A stretch of 64,000 nt of DNA from Arthrobacter sp. PvP023 (GCF_017832975.1 NZ_JAFIBI010000001.1:2728001-2792000); one strand, 5' to 3'; numbered from the stretch's first letter, positions 16,603-25,684 are shown. The notes: a model not told the origin generated them from the letters alone. Program-made: numbers and translations.

Positions 16603-18783
16603 TTACTGCCTCGGAGCCGTATGGGCCATGTTCGGGGGCAGGGGCTCGTGGCGAAGGTAGGTCCGCCGGAAACGGCCGGTGCCCGCTGTCAATGCCCGCA
16701 AGTCCACCGCATAGCGCAGCAGCTCCTGTTCCGGTATCTCTGCACTGATTTCTGTGCCGCTGCCGTCGGCCGAGGCCGTTCCGGTCAGCCGCCCGCGCCG
16801 GGAGGAGAGATCGCTCATCACCGCGCCCACGTAGTCTTCGGCGACGCTGATGGTCACCGCCAGGACGGGTTCGAGGAGCTGGATCCGGCCCGCGGCCGCG
16901 GCTTCCCGCAGCGCAAGCGCCCCCGCCGCCTGGAAGGCCGCATCCGAGGAATCGACGCTGTGCGCTTTGCCGCCGGTGAGCGTCACCCGGATGTCCACCA
17001 CCGGGAATCCCGCTGCCACGCCCTTCTGCATTTGCGCCCGGACACCCTTCTCGACCGAGCCGATGTACTGCCCCGGGATGACCCCTCCCACGGTCCTGTC
17101 AACGAACTCGAAACCCGCGCCGCGTTCGAGGGGCTCAACATCAATGTCACAGATGGCATACTGGCCGTGGCCTCCGGACTGTTTGACGTGCCGGCCGTGG
17201 CCCGACGCCGGCGCCGCGAACGTTTCCCGCAGCGGGGTGACCACGTCCACGGTCTGCAGCTTAACCCCCTGCTCGCGCAGCCTGTCCAGCACCACCTCGC
17301 CGTGTGCTTCGCCCATGCACCAGAGGATCAGCTGATGGGTTTCGGCGTTCCGCTCAACGCGCAGGGTCGGGTCACCGGCTGCCACCTTCCCCAGGGACTT
17401 GGCCAGGGCGTCCTCGTCGCTGCGGGTTGCTGCTTCCACTGCCACGGGCATCAGCGGCTCCGGCATCTCCCACGAGACCACCAGCAGCGGCGCCTCCCTG
17501 GCTGAGACGGTGTCGCCGGTCTCGGCATTGGCCAGCTTGGCGATTGCGCAGATATCCCCCGCCACGCAATACGGTACCGGCCGCAGGGTAGACCCCACCG
17601 GCGAGTAGAGGTGGGTGAGGCGTTCGTCGCTGTCGTGGTCCTCGTGGCCCCGGTCGGCCAGCCCGCGGCCGCTGACGTGCACGGCGGAGTCCTCGCGCAG
17701 CGTGCCGGAGAAAACCCGCACCAGGCAGACGCGGCCCAGGAACGGGTCGATAGTGGTCCGCACCACCTCGCCGGCGAGGGGGCCCGCGGGATCGCATGCC
17801 AGCGGCGGGGCCGGTTCGCCGGCCAGACCGGTGACCTGCGGCAGGGTGCGCTCCAGCGGAGACGGAAAGGCGCGGGTCAGCATTTCCAGGAGTTCCGCCA
17901 CGCCCAGGCCCGTTTCGGCGGACGTTGCCAGCACGGGAAAGAATGTTCCCCGGGCGACGGCGGTTTCCAGGTCGCTGACGAGGGCGTCGACGTCGATTTC
18001 CTCACCGCCGAGGTATCGGTCCATGAGGGTCTCGTCCTCGCTTTCCGAGATGATTCCCTCAATGAGCGTGCCACGGGCAGTTTCGGACGCCGCCATCTCC
18101 TCCGTGCCGGCTGGCCGCACTTCCGGTACGGGTGAGCGGGCGGAGTAGTCCGACACCGTTTGCGAGAGCAGTCCCAGCAGCCCGGTGGCGGTGTCTCCGG
18201 TACGCACCGGGAGGTAGGCCGGTACCACCGAGTCGCCGAACGAGCGCTGGCACTCGGCCACCGTCGCCTCGAAGTTGGCGCGCGGGTGGTCCAGCCGGCT
18301 GATCACAACCGCCCTGGGCATCCCTACCTGGTCGCATTCGGCCCAGAGCGCGGTGGTAGCGGCGTCGATGCCCTCGATGGCAGACACCACGAAAAGGGCC
18401 GCGTCCGCTCCCCGCAGTCCTGCGCGGAGTTCGCCGGTGAAGTCACCGTAGCCCGGCGTATCCAGGAGATTGACCTTGATGCCGTCCACCACGAGCGGGG
18501 CTATGGAGAGCACCACGGACCGCTGTTGGTGCACTTCGGAGGGTTCGGCGTCGCTGACCGTCGTCCCGTCCGTGATCGATCCCATCCGCGAGATCACGCC
18601 GGTTGCGGCAAGCAGTGCCTCCACCAGCATTGTCTTTCCGGCACCGGAGTGGCCGACGAGAACCACGTTGCGGACTTTCTCCGGCGAATCGGCGGGAGCC
18701 CCGGCGGAGGCGTCCGCCCGCCGGGAATCAGAGGTGCTGCGGGCCGGGCTCTTGGCCCGGCCGTTTGAGCTTTTTACCGACAT
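16603..18783 (-). CDS. EF-G2-like translational GTPase
   Basis: A 726-residue EF-G-like protein. A basic, low-complexity N-terminal tail of about 35 residues precedes the G domain: G1 is GHSGAGKT (44-51) and G3 DTPGYGDF (108-115), while the G4 motif reads SRLD (162-165) instead of NKxD. Domains II to V follow (GEVVRTTIDPFLGRVCLVRVFSG..., ending YAVDLRALTAGTGRFRRTY). The set of changes matches the EF-G2 branch seen in mycobacteria and relatives, reported to lack the essential function of EF-G. The start is ATG 18783 with GGAG about 6 bases upstream; an in-frame TTG at 18789 is less likely. Confidence 0.9.
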   Translation of the reverse strand: MSVKSSNGRAKSPARSTSDSRRADASAGAPADSPEKVRNVVLVGHSGAGKTMLVEALLAATGVISRMGSITDGTTVSDAEPSEVHQQRSVVLSIAPLVVDGIKVNLLDTPGYGDFTGELRAGLRGADAALFVVSAIEGIDAATTALWAECDQVGMPRAVVISRLDHPRANFEATVAECQRSFGDSVVPAYLPVRTGDTATGLLGLLSQTVSDYSARSPVPEVRPAGTEEMAASETARGTLIEGIISESEDETLMDRYLGGEEIDVDALVSDLETAVARGTFFPVLATSAETGLGVAELLEMLTRAFPSPLERTLPQVTGLAGEPAPPLACDPAGPLAGEVVRTTIDPFLGRVCLVRVFSGTLREDSAVHVSGRGLADRGHEDHDSDERLTHLYSPVGSTLRPVPYCVAGDICAIAKLANAETGDTVSAREAPLLVVSWEMPEPLMPVAVEAATRSDEDALAKSLGKVAAGDPTLRVERNAETHQLILWCMGEAHGEVVLDRLREQGVKLQTVDVVTPLRETFAAPASGHGRHVKQSGGHGQYAICDIDVEPLERGAGFEFVDRTVGGVIPGQYIGSVEKGVRAQMQKGVAAGFPVVDIRVTLTGGKAHSVDSSDAAFQAAGALALREAAAAGRIQLLEPVLAVTISVAEDYVGAVMSDLSSRRGRLTGTASADGSGTEISAEIPEQELLRYAVDLRALTAGTGRFRRTYLRHEPLPPNMAHTAPRQ

Positions 18784-18895
18784 GAGCAACTCCAGGCGTC
18801 TTAGTCGTGAGCCGACATGCGGCCTCTGTAAGACGATTCGACACCCTGAGGCCGCCGAACTTCAAGAGGGTGAGGTGCAGCCCCTGCCCGCGGGG

Positions 18896-19048
18896 TTAGC
18901 TTTCGTCGTGCCACCACCCTTCCCAGGGGGTGGATGTGAGCTGCCCGCTGGGGAAAGCGCCCATGGAGCCAGCCCCGCCGGCATGCGGATCCTTGTCCTT
19001 CCAGCCGGAGTGAAGGGAGAGTGTCAAAGTGCTCAAAAGAGTCATCAT
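18896..19048 (-). CDS. Putative 50-residue small protein
   Basis: A short frame between the EF-G2-like gene and padR. An ATG-ATG pair at 19048 is preceded by AAGGA about 7 bases upstream, and the frame gives 50 residues beginning MMTLLSTLTLSLHSGWKDKD and ending PWEGWWHDES before TAA. The composition (polar N-terminus, Gly-rich middle, Trp-rich acidic end) is unlike random high-GC translation. No known domain. The flanks 18784-18895 and 19049-19185 show no other gene; a longer overlapping frame at 18801-19133 lacks a ribosome site and is arginine-rich. Confidence 0.5.
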   Translation of the reverse strand: MMTLLSTLTLSLHSGWKDKDPHAGGAGSMGAFPSGQLTSTPWEGWWHDES

Positions 19049-19185
19049 GGTGTGTCCTTCCGTTCGCTGCATGGACCGCTGTGTCCAGGTAGGAATGAGC
19101 GTAACCGTGCAATGTTTCGCGGCAACGACGCAAGGTTTCCGGTGTGTATCAGTTACCTCACAGGGGCACTTGCGGCCCTGGAGAT

Positions 19186-19788
19186 CTACTCTGCAAGGAT
19201 CAGGTACAGCGCCCGGCGGGCTTCGTCGATCTTTTCGACGGCGGCCAGACGCTGTTCGTCGGAAGCCGCAACCCGGAACTGGTGAATGACACCCATGAGT
19301 TTGCCTACACTCTGATGAAACGCGGGACCCGTGCCCTCGGGGTCGGTGTTCCAGGCGTTGCCCAGCTCATCCTGGTGCTCCTCCACATACGCCTTGCCTG
19401 CATCGGTGAGAGTGAACTCCGTGCGCCTGCCCTCACCAACTGGCACGATGAGTTCTTCGTCGACTAGCTGCTGCAGCGTCGGGTAGACAGAGCCGGGGCT
19501 GGGACGCCACGCTCCGGACGTTTTTTCCGCGATTGTCTTGATCAGCCCGTACCCGTTGGAGGGTGTCTCCGCCAGCAGGGAAAGAATCGCCGCGCGGACA
19601 TCGCCCCTGTTGGCCCTGCGCGGGCCGTCCGGCCCAAAACCCGGCCCGAACCCTGGGCCAAAGCCAGGTCCGAAGCCGCGTCCGAATCCGCCGCCGCCAT
19701 GTCCATGGGGTCCGCGGCGGCTACGGCCGCGCTCAAAACGTCCCCGTTCGGGGCCATTGTCTGAAAATTTGTCGTGAATGCCTCTCAT
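19186..19788 (-). CDS. PadR family regulator with Gly-rich FGPG-repeat N-terminus
   Basis: The C-terminal 125 residues form a PadR winged-helix protein (NRGDVRAAILSLLAETPSNGYGLIKTI, SPGSVYPTLQQLVDEELIV, FTLTDAGKAYVEEHQDEL) with the family's helical dimerisation end. The N-terminal 60 residues are Gly-, His- and Arg-rich with four FGPG/FGPD copies (GPGFGPGFGPGFGPD). PadR proteins are repressors of stress, efflux or aromatic-acid genes. I prefer ATG 19788, preceded by GAGG at 5 bases with GGAGG further up; ATG 19812 has no ribosome site. Palindromes right upstream suggest autorepression. No efflux pump lies beside it. Confidence 0.88.
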   Translation of the reverse strand: MRGIHDKFSDNGPERGRFERGRSRRGPHGHGGGGFGRGFGPGFGPGFGPGFGPDGPRRANRGDVRAAILSLLAETPSNGYGLIKTIAEKTSGAWRPSPGSVYPTLQQLVDEELIVPVGEGRRTEFTLTDAGKAYVEEHQDELGNAWNTDPEGTGPAFHQSVGKLMGVIHQFRVAASDEQRLAAVEKIDEARRALYLILAE

Positions 19789-19811
19789 GGTGGCCTCATC
19801 CCTCCGTGTCA

Positions 19812-19860
19812 TATCGCCGAGAACCGGCGATAGTTAACGATATATCGGTAGATATCGCCG
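19812..19860. promoter_or_regulatory. Palindromic operator cluster upstream of padR
   Basis: Two inverted repeats lie within 50 bases upstream of padR. TATCGCCG-AGAAC-CGGCGATA (19812-19832) is perfect over eight base pairs. CGATATATCG (19838-19847) is a perfect ten-base palindrome, followed by GATATCG at 19851. AT-rich ATAT/TATC palindromes are typical of PadR sites, and the position over the expected promoter fits autoregulation. Confidence 0.6.
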
Positions 19861-19906
19861 GTCAATAGCTCCGGGTTGCCGGCCGCGGGGAAACGAAACC
19901 GGGCGG

Positions 19907-22585
19907 CTACATCCTGTTCTTGGTCCGGGCGGTGGCCGGCGCGGTCCACGGGTCCTCCGGCCAGGGATGCTTCGGGTACCGGCCACGCATCTCCGCCCGC
20001 ACCTGCGCGTAGGGTCCTGACCAGAACGACGCAAGATCGTCCGTCACCGCCAGGGGCCGCCTTGCCGGCGACAGAAGATGGAACAGCACCGGCACCCGGC
20101 CGCCCGCCAACCGCGGTGTTTCGGCCCAGCCAAAGCATTCCTGCAGCTTGACCGCCACAACCGGCCGGCCGTCGTCGTGCTCCGCGTCCGGGTAATCGAT
20201 CCTGACGCGCGAACCGCTCGGAACCTCCAGCGTCTCCGGCGCCAATTCCCCGAACCGGGCCGCATCCGGCCACGGCAAGAGTCGCCGCAGGGGTTCCGTG
20301 AGGTCGATCCCGGCGGTGGCGGCCCCGCCGGCAAGGGTTTCGAGTTCGGGCGCCAGCCAGTCATCAAGCCGGGACAACAGCGCCCCCTCGGACACATCCG
20401 GCCATGGACTGCCCAGTTCATGGTGCAGCAGCGCGAGGCGGCGGCGCAGGGTGTCCGCAGCCGTCGACCATCCGATGGTTCCCAACCCTTCCTTCGCCAG
20501 TGCGCGGGCCACGGCCGCCCGCCCCTCGGCGGCTGAGGGCCGCACCGGCGTCGAGGACAACACGATGGCACCCAGACGGCGTTCCCGCCGGGCCGTGACC
20601 CGTCCCTGGGTGAAGCCGGCCTCCACGGTTTCCCGCAGCAGGTGCCGGGCGGAAGCCTCCGCCGTGTCAACGGAAAGCGGCGCCGCAGAGCGGATGACGG
20701 CCCCGGTTCCCGCAGCGTCGCGGCCTTCCGCGCGCGAGACTTCGGCAACCGCCAGCCACTCATGGCCGGACAGCGGGCTGCCCGCCGGAAGGCCCGCCCG
20801 GGTACCGGAAGAGAGCAGGTACCGCTCCCCCGCACCGGGCACGCGGCGCGCCACCCGGTCCGGGAAAGCGAGGCCGACGACGAACCCGACCGCCTCCGCG
20901 GCAGTCACCGGTGCCACGCCGCGTGACCGGTCGACGACGGCGAGTTCCTTGCGGACGATCCCTTCCATCCGCCGGACGTCCTCTTTCCAGCGCCGCGCCG
21001 CCGGATCCGTGCCTGAGCGCAGCGTGGCAAGCAACCGGGTGAGGTCGGCGCCGGGAGCGCGCTGGTCACCGGCGACGACGGCGACAGTCTCCGCGGCAGT
21101 CCGGTGGCCCACGGTTGCGGCACCGTCCAGCAGGGCGCGGGCCAGCCGCGGGTCGGCCGGAATCCTGGCCAAGGTCTTTCCAAGCTCCGTTGCGAGGCCG
21201 TCCGGTCCAACGGCGCCCAGCTCGCGGAGGACCTCCACGGCCTCATCCATCGCTGCCGCGGGCGGCGCGTCCGGAAGGGCCAATCCACGTCCGCCGGGTG
21301 ATCCCCAGCAGGCCAGGACCAAGGCCGCTGCGGTCAGGTCGGCCACCACGATTTCGGGGGTCTGGTGCGCCGGCGCGGCTCCGAAGACCTTCTGGTCATA
21401 GCACCGGACCACCCGGCCCGGGCCCTGGCGTGCGGCGCGACCGGCGCGCTGTTCAGCAGAGGCGCGGGAGCAGGACACGGTCACCAGGCCGGACATGCCG
21501 CGGTTTGTGTCGCGCCGCGGCTCGCGGGCCAGCCCGGAGTCGATGACCAGCCGGACTCCCGGAACGGTCAGCGAGGATTCGGCGAGCGCCGTGGAGACGA
21601 TGATCCGGGCACGTCCGCCGGGGTCCCGGCCCGAAACTGCCCGGTCCTGTTCCGCCGGGCTTACCTGGCCGTGCAGCTCGAGCACTTCGGCGTCCACCCT
21701 GCCCCGGAGGCGGCCGGCAACGTGCGAGACCTCCCAGGCGCCCGGAAGAAAGACCAGGGCATCCACTCCCGGATCCGCTGCCAGCGCTTCGGTGTGTGCT
21801 GCGGCGGCGGTGTCTGCCACGTGGTCCAGGAACCCACGGCTCACGCCCCGCGGGTCCAGCCGCGCCACAGCGGCTGGCGCCCACTCGGTTTCCAGGGGGT
21901 ACAGCGCGGACGGACAGTCGACGACGGCAGCCGGGGCGCCGCCGTCGTGCCTCGCGTCCTGTCCTCCCGCTAGCAGTGCGGCGAAGCGCGGCGCGTCCAG
22001 TGTGGCAGACATGGCCACCAGCACGAGATCGCCGCGCAGCTCGCGGACCTCGGCGAGCATACCGAGCAGCAGATCGGTCTCCAGCCCTCGCTCGTGGACC
22101 TCGTCGAGGATCACGGCGTCCACGGTTTCCAGGCCCGGGTCGGACAGGAGCCGCTGCAGCAGGATGCCGGGCGTGACGAACTCGATCAGGGTGCCCGCCC
22201 CGCCGACGCGCTCGCCGCGGACTGTATAGCCGATGCGGTCGCCGAGCCGGCTGCCGTCCAGGTCGGCCAGGCGACGCGCCGCAGAGCGCGCGGCGACACG
22301 CCGCGGCTGGGTCACAACAACCCGCGGGCTCCGCCCTTTTCCGCCGGGAGCCCCTGCGCCACCGCACACGGCGGCGGATGCGATGTTGGCGAGCAACGGC
22401 GGAACAAGGGTGGTTTTACCGGTACCGGGGGGCGCCTGGACCACGGCGGTTCCGGCCGCGCCGCCGGCGCGCAGGGCCTCTGACAGCTCCCCCAGCGACG
22501 CGGCAAAGGCCAGGCCCGCGCTGATGACGCCCAAATCGAAAGGTGGATTGGAGCGGGCGGCGGCCGGCGGGAGCGGAGAAGTCAC
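19907..22585 (-). CDS. hrpB: HrpB-type DEVH-box ATP-dependent helicase
   Basis: An 892-residue DEAH/RHA-type helicase. Motif I is QAPPGTGKTTLVP, motif Ia VTQPRRVAARSAA, motif II DEVHERGLETD, motif III SATLD, motif V STALAESSLTVPGV and motif VI QRAGRAARQGPG. The HA2-like region and the HrpB-specific C-terminal domain follow (ending SFWSGPYAQVRAEMRGRYPKH, with the characteristic WPEDP). HrpB is widespread but of poorly known cellular role in bacteria. The start is GTG 22585. The 91 bases to the next gene hold nothing clear. Confidence 0.93.
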   Translation of the reverse strand: MTSPLPPAAARSNPPFDLGVISAGLAFAASLGELSEALRAGGAAGTAVVQAPPGTGKTTLVPPLLANIASAAVCGGAGAPGGKGRSPRVVVTQPRRVAARSAARRLADLDGSRLGDRIGYTVRGERVGGAGTLIEFVTPGILLQRLLSDPGLETVDAVILDEVHERGLETDLLLGMLAEVRELRGDLVLVAMSATLDAPRFAALLAGGQDARHDGGAPAAVVDCPSALYPLETEWAPAAVARLDPRGVSRGFLDHVADTAAAAHTEALAADPGVDALVFLPGAWEVSHVAGRLRGRVDAEVLELHGQVSPAEQDRAVSGRDPGGRARIIVSTALAESSLTVPGVRLVIDSGLAREPRRDTNRGMSGLVTVSCSRASAEQRAGRAARQGPGRVVRCYDQKVFGAAPAHQTPEIVVADLTAAALVLACWGSPGGRGLALPDAPPAAAMDEAVEVLRELGAVGPDGLATELGKTLARIPADPRLARALLDGAATVGHRTAAETVAVVAGDQRAPGADLTRLLATLRSGTDPAARRWKEDVRRMEGIVRKELAVVDRSRGVAPVTAAEAVGFVVGLAFPDRVARRVPGAGERYLLSSGTRAGLPAGSPLSGHEWLAVAEVSRAEGRDAAGTGAVIRSAAPLSVDTAEASARHLLRETVEAGFTQGRVTARRERRLGAIVLSSTPVRPSAAEGRAAVARALAKEGLGTIGWSTAADTLRRRLALLHHELGSPWPDVSEGALLSRLDDWLAPELETLAGGAATAGIDLTEPLRRLLPWPDAARFGELAPETLEVPSGSRVRIDYPDAEHDDGRPVVAVKLQECFGWAETPRLAGGRVPVLFHLLSPARRPLAVTDDLASFWSGPYAQVRAEMRGRYPKHPWPEDPWTAPATARTKNRM

Positions 22586-22677
22586 GCCTCCATTGTGCCT
22601 ACAAACTTCACACGGTCCTTCTCAGTGCCGGTGCCGGCCGGTGACCCGCCGCGCGGTGCCCCGACGGGCGGGAAGAG

Positions 22678-23439
22678 TCAACTCGCAGGAGCGCTGACCG
22701 CGATAAAGCCGCCCTGGGGGTCGCCGATTACCGCGTTGCGGAATCCCGGCGTGTTCATCGGCGCCATCAGGATGCTGCCGCCCAGCTCTTCCGCGTGCCG
22801 GGCGACGGAATCCGCGTCCCTGACGGCGAAATTGACGCTCCAGTGGGGCGGAACGGCGACGCCGTCAGTCGCGGTGACGACGGCAACCACCTGGCCTGAG
22901 CGGCGCCACAGCGCAAAGGGGGCATCCGGCACCGGTTCGAGTTCCCAGTTGAACATGGTGCCGTAGAACGCCTGCGCTTTCCCGACGTCGGTGGTGTGCA
23001 GCGAGCTCATCGCCCAGGTGTTCGGCTCATCGGCCAGCACGGCGTCGTCGCTCCTGCCGGCCTGCCACAGGCAGAACGGAACTCCCGTGGCGTCTGCGAC
23101 CACAGCCAGACTGCCAGCTGCGCCGCCACCAAACGGTCCTGCGACGAGGCTACCTCCGGCGTGCTCGGCACGGGCGAGCGCCGGACCGACGTCGTCGACG
23201 CGTACGTGGGTGTTCCACGTGGGCCGGGACAGCGCCGGAGCCTGGCCGATCCCGGAAACCAGCCGCCCGTGAAGGCGGGCAGCATAGTAGTTGCCCTCGA
23301 GACCGGCCGGCATAGGGGCGGGATCGTCAAAACTCCAGCCGAAGAGCGGGCCGTAGAACTCCATGGCCGCCCGGGGATCCGGCTGGAAAGTATCGACCCG
23401 GCACGGCGCGCCGGCCGTACGGGTATCACGGGTTGTCAT
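22678..23439 (-). CDS. Two-module VOC family protein
   Basis: A 253-residue protein made of two glyoxalase/VOC modules: residues 1-125 (PCRVDTFQPDPRAAMEFYGPLFGW..., TGVPFCLWQAG) and 140-253 (MSSLHTTDVGKAQAFYGTMFNWEL..., ending GDPQGGFIAVSAP). This is the arrangement of actinobacterial hydroxylase-like or CFP30-type VOC proteins. No metal-ligand set is complete enough to name a reaction. The ATG at 23439 follows GGAAGG by 8-9 bases. Confidence 0.85.
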   Translation of the reverse strand: MTTRDTRTAGAPCRVDTFQPDPRAAMEFYGPLFGWSFDDPAPMPAGLEGNYYAARLHGRLVSGIGQAPALSRPTWNTHVRVDDVGPALARAEHAGGSLVAGPFGGGAAGSLAVVADATGVPFCLWQAGRSDDAVLADEPNTWAMSSLHTTDVGKAQAFYGTMFNWELEPVPDAPFALWRRSGQVVAVVTATDGVAVPPHWSVNFAVRDADSVARHAEELGGSILMAPMNTPGFRNAVIGDPQGGFIAVSAPAS

Positions 23440-23584
23440 TAAGGGGCCTTCCTGTTCCCTCCGGGTTCCTTCTTTTTGTGCAGCGTATGCCGCCAGGGAC
23501 TCGGCTTCAAGCCTTTGCGGACGTTCCTGCCTGCGCGTCCATCCGCGGGCGCCATTGCCCTCCTGGCAAGGCTAGGATCTGGAT

Positions 23585-24742
23585 ATGGGGTCCATGGAGG
23601 ATTTGTTCGATGGGCCGGCCACCGGATTGCCCGACCCGATCCCGCGGGGCCGCGCGGTGTATGCGGAGGAGCCTGGCCGTGAAGCCCGGGTCAGGCATGT
23701 CGGGGGCTACTCCGCGTTCATCGGTTTCTGTGCCGGCCGCAATGTGAGCGCGGAAGAGTTGGCCGACGACCCGGCGCGGCTCATCTGGTTCCTGCACGCA
23801 TTCGCTGCCGGGATGGAACCCGGCAGTGATGTCAGCGCTGCAGCAGCAGTGTTCGCCGGAAACACCATTGCGCGGATGAGACCGGATGCGGAGTGGACCG
23901 CCTCCGAAGGCGGTGCTCCCTTGGTGGGAAACCGGCGGACGAAGTTCGAGGTGGGCCGCCTGCTCGAGGTTTTACCGACTGCGGACGATGATTCCGTCCG
24001 GGGCCTCGTCGACAAGCTCCTGGACTGGGCCCGGGAAACGGAGGACCCGCCTGCAGCCCGGCCCGCGCCGGTCCCGCCGCCTGCAGGAAAGCCACGTTAT
24101 GTCCGGCCGCCACTGCCGACGACGACGTATTACTCGCCGGAAGGTGCACCCGTCCCCTACGGCGGGCGGTGGGGTGCCGACGGTCCTGACCCTGATTCAT
24201 ACAGCGTTGACAGCCATCCGGAGCGATTCGCGGGGCTTCATGTTGTCGCGTTGGCACTGATCGACCACCTGTCAGCCCTGTACGACGTGGACGTCGATAG
24301 CGGTCCGGCTCATGCCGCCGGGTTGCAGGTGGTTGCCCGGGACGTGCTGCAGGCCATCCGGGTCACGCCACGGCGCTCCGGAGCGGCGGCGCTGACGTTT
24401 GTGTTGACCGGGTATCCGGGAGTCCTGATCCGGGCCGGCCTGCTGCATGACTTTCCGTTTCCGGTCTGCGGCTGCGATGCGTGCGACGACACTGCCGAAA
24501 CGGTGGCTGACCGGATGGAAATGCTCGTACTCGGGGTCGCCGCAGGAGGCTACAGCGAACGCTATCCCGTGGGCAGCCGGAGGTGGAGCGAGTACGCCCT
24601 GACCGCCGTCGACGGTTCCGGGTCAGAAAGCGGTAGTGGTGAACCGGGCACGGTGGATGCCGTCCGACTCCAGGAAGCGGAGGTCCGGCTACGGCAGGTG
24701 GCCGGCGGATGGCGACCATGGCCGCTCAGGTCCGGACGATGA
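23585..24742 (+). CDS. Hypothetical protein, possibly DUF6226-like C-terminal half
   Basis: A 385-residue protein I cannot name with certainty. The first 150 residues are soluble and alpha-helical (GYSAFIGFCAGRNVSAEELADDPARLIWFLHAF...). A Pro-rich linker (about 150-190) follows. The C-terminal half (GGRWGADGPDPDSYSVDSHPERFAGLHVVALALIDHLSALYDVDV..., FPFPVCGCDACDDTAETVADRME) resembles the actinobacterial DUF6226 family, including a CxCxxC cluster that could bind metal. The two parts may be a fusion. It starts at ATG 23585 with a second ATG three codons on. Confidence 0.7.
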   Translation: MGSMEDLFDGPATGLPDPIPRGRAVYAEEPGREARVRHVGGYSAFIGFCAGRNVSAEELADDPARLIWFLHAFAAGMEPGSDVSAAAAVFAGNTIARMRPDAEWTASEGGAPLVGNRRTKFEVGRLLEVLPTADDDSVRGLVDKLLDWARETEDPPAARPAPVPPPAGKPRYVRPPLPTTTYYSPEGAPVPYGGRWGADGPDPDSYSVDSHPERFAGLHVVALALIDHLSALYDVDVDSGPAHAAGLQVVARDVLQAIRVTPRRSGAAALTFVLTGYPGVLIRAGLLHDFPFPVCGCDACDDTAETVADRMEMLVLGVAAGGYSERYPVGSRRWSEYALTAVDGSGSESGSGEPGTVDAVRLQEAEVRLRQVAGGWRPWPLRSGR

Positions 24743-24782
24743 CGGTAGCAGCCAAAGCTGACTCCCGGAGGCGGGTTGCACC

Positions 24783-25046
24783 ATGGATCTGATCATCGGG
24801 CTGGTGGTGGTGCTGGGGATTCCTGCCTTGATCGCCTGCCTCTGGTACTGGCTGTCGCGGCGGAACCGGCGCAACGGCGCCTGGCGGGGCGCGACCGGTG
24901 GCGTGCTTGGCATCGCCGACGAGATCTTCCGCCCGGAAACCCACCACGCGCAGCAGATACAGGTGGTCCAGCACGAGCTCCCCGCCCCTGCCCCGAACCC
25001 TGCTGAGCCGCCAGATCACCCACCCGGAGATTCCTTCCCGCGATAG
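24783..25046 (+). CDS. Small single-pass membrane protein
   Basis: An 87-residue protein with one N-terminal transmembrane helix (LIIGLVVVLGIPALIACLWYWL) followed by a basic RRNRRNGAWRG stretch, giving a predicted cytoplasmic C-terminus that is Pro-rich. GGAGG stands about 8 bases before the ATG. It follows the DUF6226-like gene by 40 bases on the same strand and may share its transcript. Function unknown. Confidence 0.75.
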   Translation: MDLIIGLVVVLGIPALIACLWYWLSRRNRRNGAWRGATGGVLGIADEIFRPETHHAQQIQVVQHELPAPAPNPAEPPDHPPGDSFPR

Positions 25047-25102
25047 CCTTGCCGCATGCATGTTGACGATCGCCTTGCCCGGCGGCCTCACACGCCACCG
25101 GC

Positions 25103-25507
25103 CTAAGGCAGGGAAAATTGGCCGCGGGTAAAACGTGCGAAGCCGGCGTGAACGTCACGGATAACGACGGTTCCGGTGCCGAGGAGCTGTGCCTTCTCTC
25201 GAAGTTGCGCCACGAGGTCTTCGCTGGGGCGGCCGAAGATTTCAATGGTCTTCATCTTGATAAGCGGTGCAACTGGCGGGAACTTGGGCCCGGCCACTTT
25301 CATGTGGAACTCCAACGAGGCCAGGTCAGGATGCAAATGGAGGACACTCATGGTCGAGCCGTCCTCTGAGAAACAGACGCCGTAGGAGATGATCCGGGGC
25401 TCATTCTGTTCAACGAACGCGGCAAGTTCTGCCATGGCTGTCTTAAGTTCCTCAAGCTTGCCGGCGCGGACCTCCGAGGTATCAAGGTAAGCGACGAAAT
25501 CATCCAT
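25103..25507 (-). CDS. Dimeric alpha/beta-barrel-like hypothetical protein
   Basis: A 134-residue protein beginning MDDFVAYLDTSEVRAGKLEE at ATG 25507, with AGGAGG 8 bases upstream; longer frames back to 25564 have no ribosome site. The pattern of one beta strand, a long helix (LEELKTAMAELAAFVEQNEP), then ISYGVCFSEDGSTMSVLHLHPD resembles the antibiotic-biosynthesis-monooxygenase type of dimeric alpha/beta barrel. The fold assignment is tentative and no catalytic residue can be named. It is convergent with the membrane protein upstream. Confidence 0.72.
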   Translation of the reverse strand: MDDFVAYLDTSEVRAGKLEELKTAMAELAAFVEQNEPRIISYGVCFSEDGSTMSVLHLHPDLASLEFHMKVAGPKFPPVAPLIKMKTIEIFGRPSEDLVAQLREKAQLLGTGTVVIRDVHAGFARFTRGQFSLP

Positions 25508-25684
25508 GTCATCCTCCTGTTGAAGGCCCGGGCTGAATGCCTGAACCAGGATCACTACACACAATTTTCCTCCCGATCCGACAGGGAGGCGCGGCGGATT
25601 TTTGGGTCCAGGAGCACGGCGTGCCGGCCTGGACCTCCCCGGCGTTCACGGTGGCTTTCCAGCGGAAGATGGCACCATGGGGAC

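Noticed and set aside
18801..19133. Minus-strand frame of 110 codons in the EF-G2/padR gap
   Set aside because: No ribosome site, Arg/His-rich; the 50-residue frame at 18896-19048 is better supported.
20298..21401. Plus-strand open frame (367 codons) inside hrpB
   Set aside because: Ser/Arg/Ala/Pro-rich shadow; hrpB has all helicase motifs on the other strand.
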